A DNA stretch of 64,000 nucleotides from positions 23,123,182 through 23,187,181 of the forward strand of contig OX439037.1 in NCBI GenBank assembly GCA_949317995.1. Reading direction: 5' to 3'. The stretch comes from Acholoe squamosa. Its lineage: Eukaryota > Annelida > Polychaeta > Phyllodocida > Polynoidae. The notes under the pieces were generated by a model. That model searched no databases, had not been told where the DNA came from, and saw only the letters and a program-made list of their open reading frames with translations. Both the position numbers and the translations under genes were made by a program. This document shows positions 36,301-46,461 of this stretch, in pieces; position 1 is the stretch's first letter; every line of letters starts with the position of its first letter.

Positions 36301-39300
36301 AAGGAAAGCATGAGCTGATTTTGAGTCAAAGGTTCAACTGTTAATGTTAACTGCATTAAATTCATGTTTCTATTCAAGGGAAATCAAAGGGGCAATATGT
36401 CAAAAAGTATCGATAACGTTCACACTGACTGGATTTTACCCACTTCAGGAATAATCATTTTTAGAGTTAAACACAGGGGTACCTATGGTCATGTCATCTG
36501 GACAGGACATGGTGCATACCTAACATCCCCGGGTGAGTAGACTCGGCAGGATTATATTCATGTTGTACCTTGTTTTACATAAGGTGCAACAGGCAGGCAC
36601 TGTACCTATTAACTAGGGGAAGCAGTTTACAGGGTTCAGAAGGGTACATCAAATTGATGTAATAATCAGGCACCCTCCAGTAAATATAGATTATTGGTGT
36701 TCATTATCGTGAGATCAAAGTCATACTGATTTCATTACTGGTTGAAAAGCACTACGAAGATGTGTGGAGGCTATGAGTAAAATGAGAAGATTGGGATCGC
36801 ATTGATTTCATTATAATGATTATCAATTATGCAATGTATAGACATATACTCCATACGGTAAAACACATGCCTCTCATGGTCACAAACAATGATATATAAA
36901 GTCAGAGACCCCCCTCCCCCAACACACATACAGAACGCCCTGTATGTGTGCTGGGGGCAGTAGCTACACATCCTCCTTGTTCTATTATTAGAGCTGTCAA
37001 CCTATGCATTCTCTACAGACTACACTACATGTGTGTAAGGGGGGGGTGGGTTAGTGCTAATCCTTAGACCTCACCCAGGCACTGAAGGCCTAGGCTATTG
37101 TGCATGATAGAGCCATGACAAACCTCAAACTAAAGCTTTTTCCTTTTGTTGGCACTATTATACATGTACTACATACTGTATGGAGTATATGAAGAAGGAG
37201 GACATGATTGTTTGTTATTACGATGCGGGGGATTAGTCCCGGTCTTTCCTACTAGATGTGTAAAAAACCTATATGCTGTGACATATTATTTATTTTTTTA
37301 ATCAGTACTGTACAATCAGTGAAATGTTTAACAGGGACATAAGCAAGTCTATTGAAGGCGTTCAGGAAAGGCTTTTCCATACTCTGAATACACATTCTGG
37401 AGTATTCAGATTTTGCATTATAGAACAAAGAGAGAGGTGTACCTAGAGTAGGGAAATGGTCATTTTTTTTAGCGAGGATCTGTAGGGGTGTAATGTAATC
37501 GGGACACAGAGTGCCCGATTAATTAACGGATCGAGCAGCTTTAGGATGATTGTCAGCAACATATAGATTCCTCTAACCCTATGTCAATTTTACAAATTAT
37601 TAGCAGCCTGTTTTTTGCATTTTCGTTTCAAGAGAACTCTTTTTCACATTTTAGAAGCAAGTCGACTGCTGCCGCTGGCCAGGGTTGGTACCCAAAAATA
37701 ATGTAAACTGAGTGCCCCACCCCCCACCCCTCTCGAGAATTTCAACTAAGATTTCCTTGTGTAAGTAAAGCACCATAAATAAATAACGACATGGGGACAC
37801 GACACTATGCGACCCTTAAAAGGTTACCCTCTACACTGTATAGGGCTGCAATTCTTTTGGTTTGCCAATTGGTTGATTTAACCTCCACTACTAGTAATTA
37901 AGATTTAGCAGAGAAACTATGTTTTACTCTTTTTTTTTGTTTTATCCTGTTTATCATAGGGTCATACCTGATTAGATCAGGCTTCTTTGTTTTTCCTATT
38001 TTGTCGAATAGCGTGGTTTCACACAGGAAATCATGAATCTCCTTCTTTCCAGCACTGTGGAAAACCCTGTTCATTGTCATTGGATTTTTTCAGGAATTTC
38101 CTCTTGCTTCCCTTGGTTGCCCAACAATGTAGCATGAGATGTTCCACACTCACCTGAGTGTTGCATGCCTGACATACAGGTGCCACTTCAGCTTTCAGAA
38201 GGTGCCTGTGTGTCAGTTTGGAGTTCACCTTGTCAGTCTTAGCTGAGAGAAGGGGAGATTACCCAGAATTCTTCAGGGACACAGAGCACAAGATGTCTGA
38301 CCCACAGAAGTTTTAAAGAAAAGCTCAACGGAATACAAATGAATGTAGAGTCTCTCTACCAGTAAATGTTAATTAAATCACACCAAATAGGTTCCAACAG
38401 GAATACATTGAGCTCAGATAGACACAAGAATCTGTTATACAATGGTGATTAGAAAAGAAATGAGTGAGGATCAATAAATTCAATTTATAAAACGGCTGGC
38501 AGTGCCCTGCTGCACAGTAGAAGTAACCTTGAGTGCATTATAGGAGTACAGTGCACGCCTGAGCAAGGTCACGGTAGCTGTAAACAAGTTAATGACCCTT
38601 AATTGGTCTAGACATACCTTAATTGGGTGATTCATTGTTCAGAATGAAATGTACGTTTTATAAAGACAATAGACAACTCCTTCTTCACATCCTGACTGTC
38701 TGTTGTTCTATAATGCACGATTGCAAAGTCATTGTCTATTCTCTAAATGAAAAACTAAATGTGAAGATCCAAATAAAACATTTCATAATATATTGAAACC
38801 TATGGGAGATACCCCAGCCCGGCCCAACTTTATTATGGAGCATGGGAAAGCAGACCCTCAATGTATTTCATACCAGCGGATTTGCGTGAACCCTTTCGAG
38901 GAGAAACGGTATGATCGGAAGTGTGTCCCTGGTACCGGCGAAAGTTGAAAGTTTACTGCTCATATTTAACAAGCGAAAATGGCGCCACGTTAGCGCTTCT
39001 CCCCGAAAGACGTAACCGCGGATTTGGAGTGTCCATGCCGACCTCTACCGGCTTCAAACCCGGTTGTAAAAACACCAATATTATGTTTAGGTAATTACAA
39101 GGGAGGGTAATTCATGACTGGCTGTTCTTGTAGTATTCAGAGATGTCAGCTGGGTGTTGGTCAAACCTTGGAAAATTGTACGGCCCTTGAAAATTGTATA
39201 AGTTGAGGCATTTCTCAATATATGAAACTGCAAGTCTAAATTTGAGGGGCCTCTACACCTCTGAAAATAGACGAACCTCTGAGGGTCTTATATCTCTAAA

Positions 39301-40334
39301 TATGACGCATAACGGAATTATATTACCGTGTATATGTCATTAATGCTGCAGTACTCGCGAACACATTCTACAAGGAAGCTCTCGGCACATCAACTGACAC
39401 TTACACTACCCCGGTATTGAACTTACCTCTTTCTCCGCTTGCAGCTTGAATTTAATGATATCAACACTAAATGTCTGTACCAAAATTAATAGGAATAAGT
39501 TCTAGAAAGCTTATATGACTTGAGATAAATATTGCGGTCATTTGTCGACCTTCTATGACAAGTGGCCATGTATAAGAGTGCTTACCGTGATGAGTGAAGA
39601 GCTCAGCCAGGAGTTTGTCAGCAGCTGTCAACACAACAGAACTCTGCTGTGGCAGGGAGTAGAGCAGGGAGGACACAAACTCTATCTGCAATCATACAAC
39701 AATTACACCAAATTTAGCAACATATGTTTCCTGTGACCATCATATGACTTGATCAATAAGTCTTTCAGAGATTTTGAGTAGTCATTTTTCAACAGCAAGG
39801 GAAAGTAATGACCGAAACAAGATGTACCCTTAACTTTAAGGAATCCTATAAGGCGGAGCTGGATGCTTGATTTGGACCGGTTAACTACTTTTCTAATGCA
39901 GAATATCCTCGACTATAAGGCGCACCCCTACCTATGGCTGCTTCTATAAGGGGTACTAGGTGTATAAGCCGCGCCTTACACGGTACTAGGGGGTGGCGAC
40001 TTTTCTTTTAACCTTCTCCTTTTTAAAAAAGATTATATTTTACATTTGTTTGCCCTCCCAAGGACCAGGCTAAATTCTTTGGCCAATACCCTGCTTTACC
40101 CATTTGCTGTTGCCGCATCATGTCTTTTCAATCACCACATTTAATTTTCTTTCCGTGTTCTTCATATCATAATATGCTTTGTTAGCCACTGGGAAAGGAT
40201 TTATATTTGGTTTCTCCTAAAACATAATATCATAATACATGTATTTAGCAGATATATGTTACCGTAGCACTGGTAGCTTTGGTCTATATATTAGATATAG
40301 CATGGGATTATCAAGCTATGTGAAATCATGGACG

Positions 40335-40408
<74 letters not shown>

Positions 40409-43400
40409 TCAGTGAAATACTCCCATCTCCTGGCAAACTACCGTAATCTCCCGCGTATAAGGTTTTAGTTCTCCTGGATCTGCAAGGGGGACACCAAGAG
40501 CTTTATTTTGATATATTACACTCCCCCTAAGTCATATTATGACATAGATGGCTCCAGTGGTGTCTGAAAGGCCAGAGCTACATATAGCTTTTTAAATTTT
40601 GAAAATCCATTCAGTTATGAATGTTTCATTCTTTTGGGCATAATCCAAAACTCTAGGTGCGTCTTATACGCGCACTGCGTCTTATACACGGGAGATTACG
40701 GTACTTGCCATGGCTGTATTCACGGATTGTCATGCTGACCCTACGGTCAATGCCGCATCAGTGCATTATAACAACTGATGAGTGAAAACCCAGAGGCATC
40801 AGGCATCGCACCCCTAAAAGGGTTGAGAGAAAAAAAGGGATGGCTTTTATATTTTAGGACCAAATACAGACCAAATAGGGACAACGTGTGTCAGTTCTAG
40901 CCTACGCACACAGCTGACTGCACACCAGGCCACCATGGACTATGACACACATACATTCAGGTTACTGTCCCTTAACTAGACCACAGACAACCACAGTCCT
41001 ACTTATGGCCCTAGACACCTAAATTCGACATGGTGACATGGCCATTTCTTAAAATCGATATGTGACATGGGGACCCCCCCCCCCCCCATCAAGGGCCCCC
41101 TACTTTATATAGACCTTCACTATCAACACCCCAATATGGCCTCATCTCCTCCCCATCTTCTCAAAATTCCTGCTTGCTATTTATTCTCACTGGGGTTGAT
41201 TCTACATTTAATCCTCTACCAAGCTGCAAAACTGTGGTTGGACTTACATGCAAGGATTCATGAGAAATAACGGTGCTTCAATAATAATGGTTACAATTTA
41301 CACACTACCCAGTAGTGTAACACATAAGATGATTTAGAATGCTTAAAATCAGGAAACCACTTCCATGAACATTTACCCCAAGTAACCCCGAGCGTACTGC
41401 CTGTTTTTTCGTCAATATACAGGTGCAGGCTAGTGATACCAGCCCTGCATCCCTGCATCATGCTCACCCTATGGGGTTGATACACTCACCACCAGATGGC
41501 ATGATGCACAAACCCATGCATGGTGAGTTACTCGCCAGCACTTGATTGGTGCATGATAGTAACTAATGGACATGTGTCCCTATAGCCAGGTGTTCAGGTG
41601 AGGGGAGATAGAGGGCAGTGAACGAGGTTTCACTGCCCCAGACAACAACCTTGTAACCTACATAGGAGCAGTAGGTCGACTACATCCCTGTCTCATCCAT
41701 TACAAATACTAGCACTGTGACGGCATCATTGTGAATATGTTCCCAGGCCTTATATGAAACAGGCGCCTACTGAAGGTCTAACTTTCGTGTCTTAGAGGTG
41801 TGTTAAGACCATTACCTCTAGTGCTTATACAAGACAAAACTCTGTTCAAAAACCTTAAAAAGCGCAAACATAACAATGTGGTAAGTTAAGTTGCAATTTC
41901 TCAACTAAAGCAACAAGTAGCACAGAATCATTTTTCTGAAGAAATGAGGAGACGAGACTGTCAATGAAGGACTACCCCGGTACTATTTTACAGCCATAGT
42001 TTATTAGAAAACAGTTCCCAGCGCCAAGTGATGTTATTCCAGGATTTTATTTGGGACAAGGGCTTTCACCTGTCCGCCCCTCAACACTTCCTTGATTCAA
42101 ATAGCTCTGTTGCCAACTGCCCTCCTCCAGTAACTATGGGGGGGGGGGTCTCCATAACAACGATTGTGTAATGCACAAAAGTGTGTATCACCTGACCACA
42201 AAAGCATCGTTTTGGGGTCCAGCATCCCCTGGAGGAGTTTACTCTCCAGGTATACTATTGTTCCTCACCAAGCATATTCTTGGTACCTGACATTAATTTT
42301 AATGATAGGGTGGTGATGTGAATAAAGGTTTCGATCCTACTACCCGGTAGATCTCATCAGATGCTAAAATGAGGTTTACAAGGTGTATGGCATTGCCACT
42401 CTTACAGTCTATATTATCAATTTGATATTATAGGAATGTTACTTGGTGACTATAAAACTAAATAAATAAATAAAGGAGACTGTTAACATGATTCTAGTTC
42501 AACAATTGTAAGAGTCTAGGGTCATGTATTAAAAACAGTGGGGTTAGCTACCCAAGTGGTTTGTAAATGAATGTGTCACCAAAGCTAATCTAGTCATAGA
42601 TTAAATGAATTCTTTTGGTTAGCATTGCCACAAATATCTATTATTTGGTGGGTAAGATATACCGAGTATAATTAAAACTTTTGAACGAGGCCTGAAGGTA
42701 TATCCTTTAAAGATTTCTTGGGTAGCTCTCCTGACCTAATAATTGGGTGCATCGATTAGGTTCAGGCCAAAAAAAAAAAATTCCAGGATTTTATGGAAAT
42801 GTTTTCTTTGAGGCAAACAGAATGAAATAATTGGATAATGCATTATGGTAAGCTAAACCTAACATCTTTGAGGTAAACAGAATGATAGGCTATTTGTATA
42901 ATATGGAAATACTAAAGGTAACACAAGTATCTCTTTTCCTGGATATTCCCGTTCTGATACTTGTTGATATTGCATGCACCATGACATGAAGTCTGACTTG
43001 GATATCAGGCATGCAGTGCCTGTTATCTTGGATACCAGGCATGCCTTACATGTAGGAGAACATTTGAGACATGTCATATGTCACATGTGTAGAGGACAGT
43101 GAAAATATCTAGGATCACCGGGACTCGAACCCAGATCTCTGATATGACATTCCAGCATGCTAACCATTACACCACGATCCCGTGCCTGATATTTCCACCT
43201 TCCAACTACACCTGGATCGGTATGACACACACTAGTGGAGCAGTGATGACCAGGTAACCGGCTCCTGAGAGTCGGTCTACCAGGTACAGGGATTTTCGGT
43301 CCCCTACACATGTTAAAATCTATGAGAATGCCATTGCCAAAGGTAGGGGTCGCACCCATACCCTGCTGATTTAAATGCCAATGTGCTGCCTATGAGGCCA

Positions 43401-46400
43401 CACCGCCAGACGTTAATAGCAGCAGTACAGGTTGGTTAGTAGAATGCTGGAGCATACACAGTACTTTAAAGCTATATCTTCTATAGAGCAAAAAGGTGGA
43501 CCAGGCTGGGATGCAAAAGCCTGTACCAGGGGTTTGGAGCGCGATATGCTGACCACTAGACTATCGGCACACACACCTCGCCACCTGGCAGCCGTTGGTT
43601 TGGTGTGAACGCGTCCAGCAGTACAGAGCTTTATCACGGCTGTCGTGGACATCGGAGACGCAGCTCCAGCATTCTACTAACCAACCTGTACTGCTGCTAT
43701 TAATGTCTGGCGGTGTGGCATCATAGGCAGCACGTTGGCATTTTGATGCATTCTGATGCATTAATCGTGTAATAAATAAGTAGTCAATGCTTAACAGGTG
43801 ACGTGTCATATGTATACACCAATAATGCATTACTGGTGCATACATCTGACACGTCACCTGTTAGGCATTGATTACTCACTTACCACACAACCCCACACAC
43901 TGCATCACTTACGAGAAGGCTCAAGCTGTAGAAGTGTACATGTACTACCGTAAACTCCCGTGTAGAAGATGCAGTGCGCGTAGAGGACGCCCCCCCCCCT
44001 AACTTGTCAATGGTTATTTCGCATATAAGACGCACCTCTTAGGTACCAATTTTGTAAATTCAGTACATTTCTATAGTAAAATTACCCCTCGTATAAGACG
44101 CACCCCCAATTTCAGTACATCCTATAAGACCCCCCAGCATTTTGTTTGGCGTAGAGGACGCGTCTTATACGCGGGAGATTACGGTAATTCCAGACTTTGT
44201 GACTATGCCCTTAGTGCTATTCAAATGCACATACCCGTTTTTTGAGTACAGTGTGCTAGATTGCACCAAAGAATGCTAAAGAGTCAATTTCAATACACAG
44301 TTAAAAGTAAAAGCTATGGTAGATTAAGTTAAGCTCTATAGTATAAGGCAGCTTACCTGGTTTTTAACCTCTGGGGTGCACCAGGGCTGCTCGAAGAACG
44401 ACTCTTTACATGGTAGGTTGATGTTCTCAATGATCTGAGGAATAAAAATAATAACCAATCTCAATAATACTTATCTTGAATACATTGACATCTATTTCTT
44501 GCAATCTTTTATGATAAGCCAAAATACATTCCTTATGCAGGAGTGAAAGAATCACTGCAGTGTATTGTTGATGATGATGGTCGCACAGCTATAGATACAA
44601 TCTGTTGGTTCATGATTTTTTAAAGACATTTTTATCTCAGACTTCTATGCTAAAGCAATTTTTCTCACCTCATTTTTCTCATTGGTAATTCCACCAGACA
44701 GGTTAATGAAGAGAACTTTCCGTGGTTGTAGCATCTGTGAGAGTTGGGCGGTGGCCTTGCAGATGTCGACCGCCAACATTTGACCGGAGAATGACTCGCC
44801 CATACCCTGTACGATGGGAATGTGGTCTGACTGCATGGCCCAGTACACAGGTTCTGGGTCCAAACCTACTATCTCCCCTATCAAGTTAGATCTGCAGTTG
44901 AAGTATCAATTATGTCTTATATCAGGTATGTGTTTTATTTTTTTAAAGCAATATATATTCTGGTGGAGCATCAACTACATTTTCAGGAGATTATGCTGCA
45001 TGGCCGTGCTTTATCATTCAAATTAGATGTTTAACAACAAGAGATAACCACTGAGAAAAAGCCATGGAAACAAATTTGTACTAAGACATAGAGCCTTCTA
45101 GTTTTGATTGAAATTCAACTACGGTAAGTTTTTTAAGAAACTGGTAAATTTCTTACTGTGAAGATGGGGTGGCCTGGATGATATTTGAGCCTGTGAAGAG
45201 TGGGCGCGCATGTGCGCCATGCGTCTCCAACACGCTGGCCAGCATCATACTCTGGTTCGAGGTATCTGCGCGCATCTTCTGCAGCTGTTCCTGTGTAAAA
45301 TCAGCTTTCTTGCCTTTGATGGGCTCACCATGGACGACTATACACTTCATGTTGTTACGATGTAGGAAAGCCAGTGTTGAGGCCAATTTGTCCAGCTGTT
45401 TAAAAAGGAGATGGTATTGAGGGAATGGGATTAATGAATTTGAACATATGTAACATTTAATTGGGAATGATATAAGTGGTTGTGTACTAAGGATGTTCTG
45501 TTTAATTTAAGCATTCTTTTCATCAGAAGTGTATGGTGCTACTTTCTTACTGCTACCCCAGAAAAACAGACCAGTCACCAAAATATCCCACACTGAAAGA
45601 CATTTATACCAAGTAGCCATACACTATATTAGATATACAGAGGAGCACTTGGACTTACTTCTTTAGATTCTTGGAATATGGATCCATCAATCTGGACAAT
45701 GGCGAATGGCCTTAGTGGTTCTGAAGACCGTTTGAAGTGTTTCAGCCAGAAACGAGCCTCTTTGGGGTCTGTCCCTACCTGAAACCATCAGAATAACAAT
45801 TTTTATAGATTTCAAAACTCACGATACGATTTTATGACAGCAATAATATTCATTCCATCAAAATCAGTCCCATCATCCTCAAAAAGTATTGATCATAATT
45901 TAAGTAAAGTAAGACTTACTTCTTCAAGAAAGCGGCGTAGGTCCTGACCATTACCATTATTGTAGAATGACCCAAAGGGGAAGACTTGCGTGGGTCCTTT
46001 TACTGTGAGTGCACGATCAGCGACACCTGTTTTCCTTGATTCCTTTGAAACTCTGAGGGATAAAAATTAATGTCAAAATTACCGGGCAAAATTAAAATTC
46101 TGGAACGAGCCTCCATACCCCCTTCCTCTCAACACACACAATGCTTTCCTCCCTGACTGCTAAAGTTATACGAAATTGAAAAAAATAGTAATAAGTCTTT
46201 TTTTTAACCTTTTATCAATGAAATTGGCCCAGTGCAATTAAAACTTACTGCAGTTCCTCAGTTTCTTTGCTGGCAGCTTTTTGGTGGCTGACACTAGACT
46301 TGGTGAGTGATCTCACTGGCAGTACAAGATATTGCGGACCACTTGAATTTTCATCGATAGGCATCGAGAGACTCCGTATTTGCTTCACCCATCGCCCAGC

Positions 46401-46424
46401 GTTCTTTGTCTTCAAAACCAACAT
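27297..46424 (-). CDS. NAGS: NAGS, mitochondrial N-acetylglutamate synthase, complete gene
   Basis: Thirteen coding exons (46249-46424, 45920-46052, 45659-45778, 45157-45395, 44669-44891, 44357-44434, 39586-39685, 36200-36293, 34141-34218, 33821-33905, 33237-33331, 28262-28315, 27297-27375) join in phase to 517 aa, close to the 534 aa of the human enzyme. NAGS makes N-acetylglutamate from acetyl-CoA and glutamate in the matrix, which activates carbamoyl phosphate synthetase I or serves arginine synthesis. Met1 is followed by a basic presequence (LVLKTKNAGRWVKQIRSL). Residues about 105-355 form the amino acid kinase-like domain (DPKEARFWLKHF, KCIVVHGEP, ELFTHHG end). About 356-510 form the GNAT domain with YLDKF, WRSRSTNPINPWYF and the C-terminal IVNHALQLPSSF. 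Exon 1 has an acceptor at 46461, so a 5' non-coding exon lies upstream. This is the vertebrate-type branch of the family. Confidence 0.93.
27576..27860. mobile_element. CCGTAATCTCCCGCG-type MITE copy in NAGS intron 12
   Basis: Inverted ends TACCGTAATCTCCCGCGTAT and GGAGATTACGGTA. The interior matches the long copy at 5603 and the reversed copy at 40439. Non-coding. Confidence 0.85.
28262..28315 (-). CDS. NAGS: NAGS exon 12 (micro-exon, 54 bp)
   Basis: It begins G|TAC completing Trp, then encodes YFKRCEGSWSNGQWIVFW, aligned to YFKHSDGSFSNKQWIFFW in human. Donor TG|gtaagt. The upstream intron is 4.9 kb. Confidence 0.92.
29525..29760. mobile_element. CCGTAATCTCCCGCG-type MITE copy in NAGS intron 11
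   Basis: 236 bp with perfect-looking ends (TACCGTAATCTCCCGCGT / ACGCGGGAGATTACGGTA) and four internal TATAAGACGC-type repeats. Very close to the copy at 43946. Confidence 0.9.
30470..31330. mobile_element. Foldback element of two inverted minisatellites
   Basis: The outer arms carry CAAACGGCC / GGACAAATGGCC motifs on the left (30480-30625) and their complements on the right (31190-31330). Inside, copies of CGCCCGCTAGATTCTAT (30675-30765) face many copies of the complement ATAGAATCTAGCGGGCG (30770-31065). The whole could fold into a long imperfect hairpin. No coding capacity. Confidence 0.75.
33237..33331 (-). CDS. NAGS: NAGS exon 11
   Basis: 95 bp. It encodes SEGTADVLWEMIRKDFNKLC and WRSRSTNPINP, containing the conserved substrate-binding Asn. 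The donor TG|gtaact is such that unspliced reading gives Trp then an immediate TAA. Confidence 0.92.
33821..33905 (-). CDS. NAGS: NAGS exon 10
   Basis: 85 bp. It encodes YNAAAIVTHEPEAGVPYLDK and FTVSVAKQ, the acetyl-CoA-binding part of the GNAT fold. Phase 0 out. Confidence 0.93.
34141..34218 (-). CDS. NAGS: NAGS exon 9
   Basis: 78 bp. It encodes SFGRDLVNDYLDKLGDRFHT and LYLSE, matching SFGKKLRDDYL...IYVSE in human. Phase 2 both sides. Confidence 0.93.
34271..34572. mobile_element. Intact 302-bp MITE with GGCCACACC ends
   Basis: Ends GGCCACACCAAAAAAA... and ...TTTTTTTGGTGTGGCC, extended inverted similarity over about 40 bases, flanking TAA on both sides. It is the reference copy for the interrupted one at 18583-22327. 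It sits in NAGS intron 8, 53 bases upstream of exon 9 (in the direction of transcription). Confidence 0.9.
34730..34925. repeat. Degenerate TGTCAC/GACATG repeat
   Basis: Imperfect repetitions of ATTCAAGGC..TCACAGGTCACTTTCTTAGGGA. Related in wording to the GACATGTGACATGG repeats at 11620-11840 and 41010-41090. Confidence 0.45.
36200..36293 (-). CDS. NAGS: NAGS exon 8
   Basis: 94 bp. It encodes GSGTFFKITEPILRYHSMNG, which matches the GSGTLFKNAERML start of the GNAT domain. Phase 2 out. Confidence 0.9.
36294..39585. other. NAGS intron 7
   Basis: It contains a retrotransposon relic (37898-38250), a small palindrome around 36905-36958 and a GC-rich AAAATGGCGCC patch near 38975. Otherwise nothing recognised. 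Confidence 0.5.
37898..38250 (-). pseudogene. Relic of a non-LTR retrotransposon reverse-transcriptase C-terminus
   Basis: On the minus strand, KLTHRHLLKAEVAPVCQACN followed by VSVEHLMLHC is the C-terminal region typical of Jockey-type LINEs (LTHG-like segment, Cys-X2-Cys, TVEHILL-C). The frame shifts once (about 38080), after which KKEIHDFLCETTLFDKIGK continues the same kind of tail. No upstream RT core is preserved here, so it is a 5'-truncated, broken copy. Confidence 0.7.
39586..39685 (-). CDS. NAGS: NAGS exon 7
   Basis: 100 bp. It encodes SSVVLTAADKLLAELFTHHG, matching [20 protein letters not shown] in human. Phase 1 out. The preceding intron (39686-44356) is 4.7 kb and full of repeats. 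Confidence 0.93.
40342..40406. repeat. (AT)n microsatellite
   Basis: About 32 uninterrupted AT dinucleotides, just upstream of a MITE copy. Confidence 0.98.
40439..40703. mobile_element. CCGTAATCTCCCGCG-type MITE copy, reversed
   Basis: Ends TACCGTAATCTCCCGCGTAT / GGGAGATTACGGTA. The interior is the complement of the 27576 copy. Lies in NAGS intron 6. Confidence 0.85.
43111..43181 (-). repeat. tRNA-like sequence (Asp-GTC-like), probably SINE head
   Basis: On the minus strand a 71-nt cloverleaf can be drawn: acceptor GGGATCG/TGATCCT with wobbles, box A-like TGGTGTAATGGTTAGCA, T arm CTGGG-TTCGAGT-CCCGG and an anticodon loop ATGTCAT (GTC). The anticodon stem has a mismatch and there is no matching T-run, so a tRNA-derived retroposon is more likely than a working tRNA gene. 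Confidence 0.55.
43376..43741. repeat. Long inverted repeat with ~78-bp arms
   Basis: Arms 43376-43453 and 43664-43741 are complementary with about three mismatches (ACACCGCCAGA...TAATAGCAGCAGTACAGG). The roughly 210-base loop contains another tRNA-like stretch (minus strand, TAGTCTAGTGGTCAGC). The arms themselves contain tRNA-like text (TAGGCAGCAC), so two SINE copies in opposite orientation may have formed it. Confidence 0.8.
43779..43877. repeat. Nearly perfect ~99-bp palindrome
   Basis: Arms of about 49 bases centred on ATG|CAT at 43827/43828 (AACAGGTGACGTGTCA facing TGACACGTCACCTGTT), with a handful of mismatches and no loop. It can extrude as a cruciform and lies directly beside the inverted repeat at 43376-43741. 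Confidence 0.85.
43946..44186. mobile_element. CCGTAATCTCCCGCG-type MITE copy
   Basis: 241 bp, ends TACCGTAAACTCCCGTGT / ACGCGGGAGATTACGGTA. Most similar to the 29525 copy, including the TTGTAAAT(C/T)CAGTAC and AGCATTTTGTTTGGCGTAGA segments. Confidence 0.9.
44357..44434 (-). CDS. NAGS: NAGS exon 6
   Basis: 78 bp, phase 0 to 0. It encodes IIENINLPCKESF and WCTPEVKNQ, linking exon 5 to the exon with the end of the kinase-like domain. Confidence 0.88.
44669..44891 (-). CDS. NAGS: NAGS exon 5
   Basis: 223 bp, phase 2 to 0 (donor gtgaga). It encodes SDHIPIVQGMGES and RKVLFINLSGGITNE, matching the IIFLNNTGG region of human NAGS. Confidence 0.93.
45157..45395 (-). CDS. NAGS: NAGS exon 4
   Basis: 239 bp, phase 0 to 2. 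It encodes LASTLAFLHRNNMKCIVVHG and the RPLFTGSNIIQA segment of the amino acid kinase-like domain. Confidence 0.93.
45659..45778 (-). CDS. NAGS: NAGS exon 3
   Basis: 120 bp, phase 0 to 0. It encodes TDPKEARFWLKHFKR and FAIVQIDGSIF, matching the DPRQARYWL region of the human protein. Confidence 0.92.
45920..46052 (-). CDS. NAGS: NAGS exon 2
   Basis: 133 bp. It encodes the linker and start of the kinase-like domain (PTQVFPFGSFYNN, then QDLRRFLEE). Donor gtaagt, phase 0. Confidence 0.9.
46249..46424 (-). CDS. NAGS: NAGS exon 1 (coding part)
   Basis: ATG at 46424 opens a basic, acid-poor leader suited to mitochondrial import. The same exon extends to an acceptor at 46461 as 5' UTR. The donor gtaagt leaves phase 2. 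The in-frame alternative ATG at 46532 lies across the polypyrimidine tract and is unlikely. Confidence 0.8.
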
Positions 46425-46461
46425 GTTGAATTCTGTCTCCTTAGGTTCTGTATATTCGCGG

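Larger units (their letters stand above)
39686..44356. other. NAGS intron 6, repeat-filled
   Basis: 4.7 kb with the AT microsatellite, two MITE copies, GACATG repeats (41010-41090), the tRNA-like SINE cluster and two large palindromes at 43.4-43.9 kb. No nested gene seen. Confidence 0.6.

Noticed and set aside
43111-43181. Functional tRNA-Asp gene
   Set aside because: Cloverleaf has a mismatched anticodon stem and wobbles, no clear T-run terminator, and lies in a cluster of similar degenerate tRNA-like pieces, so a SINE is more likely.
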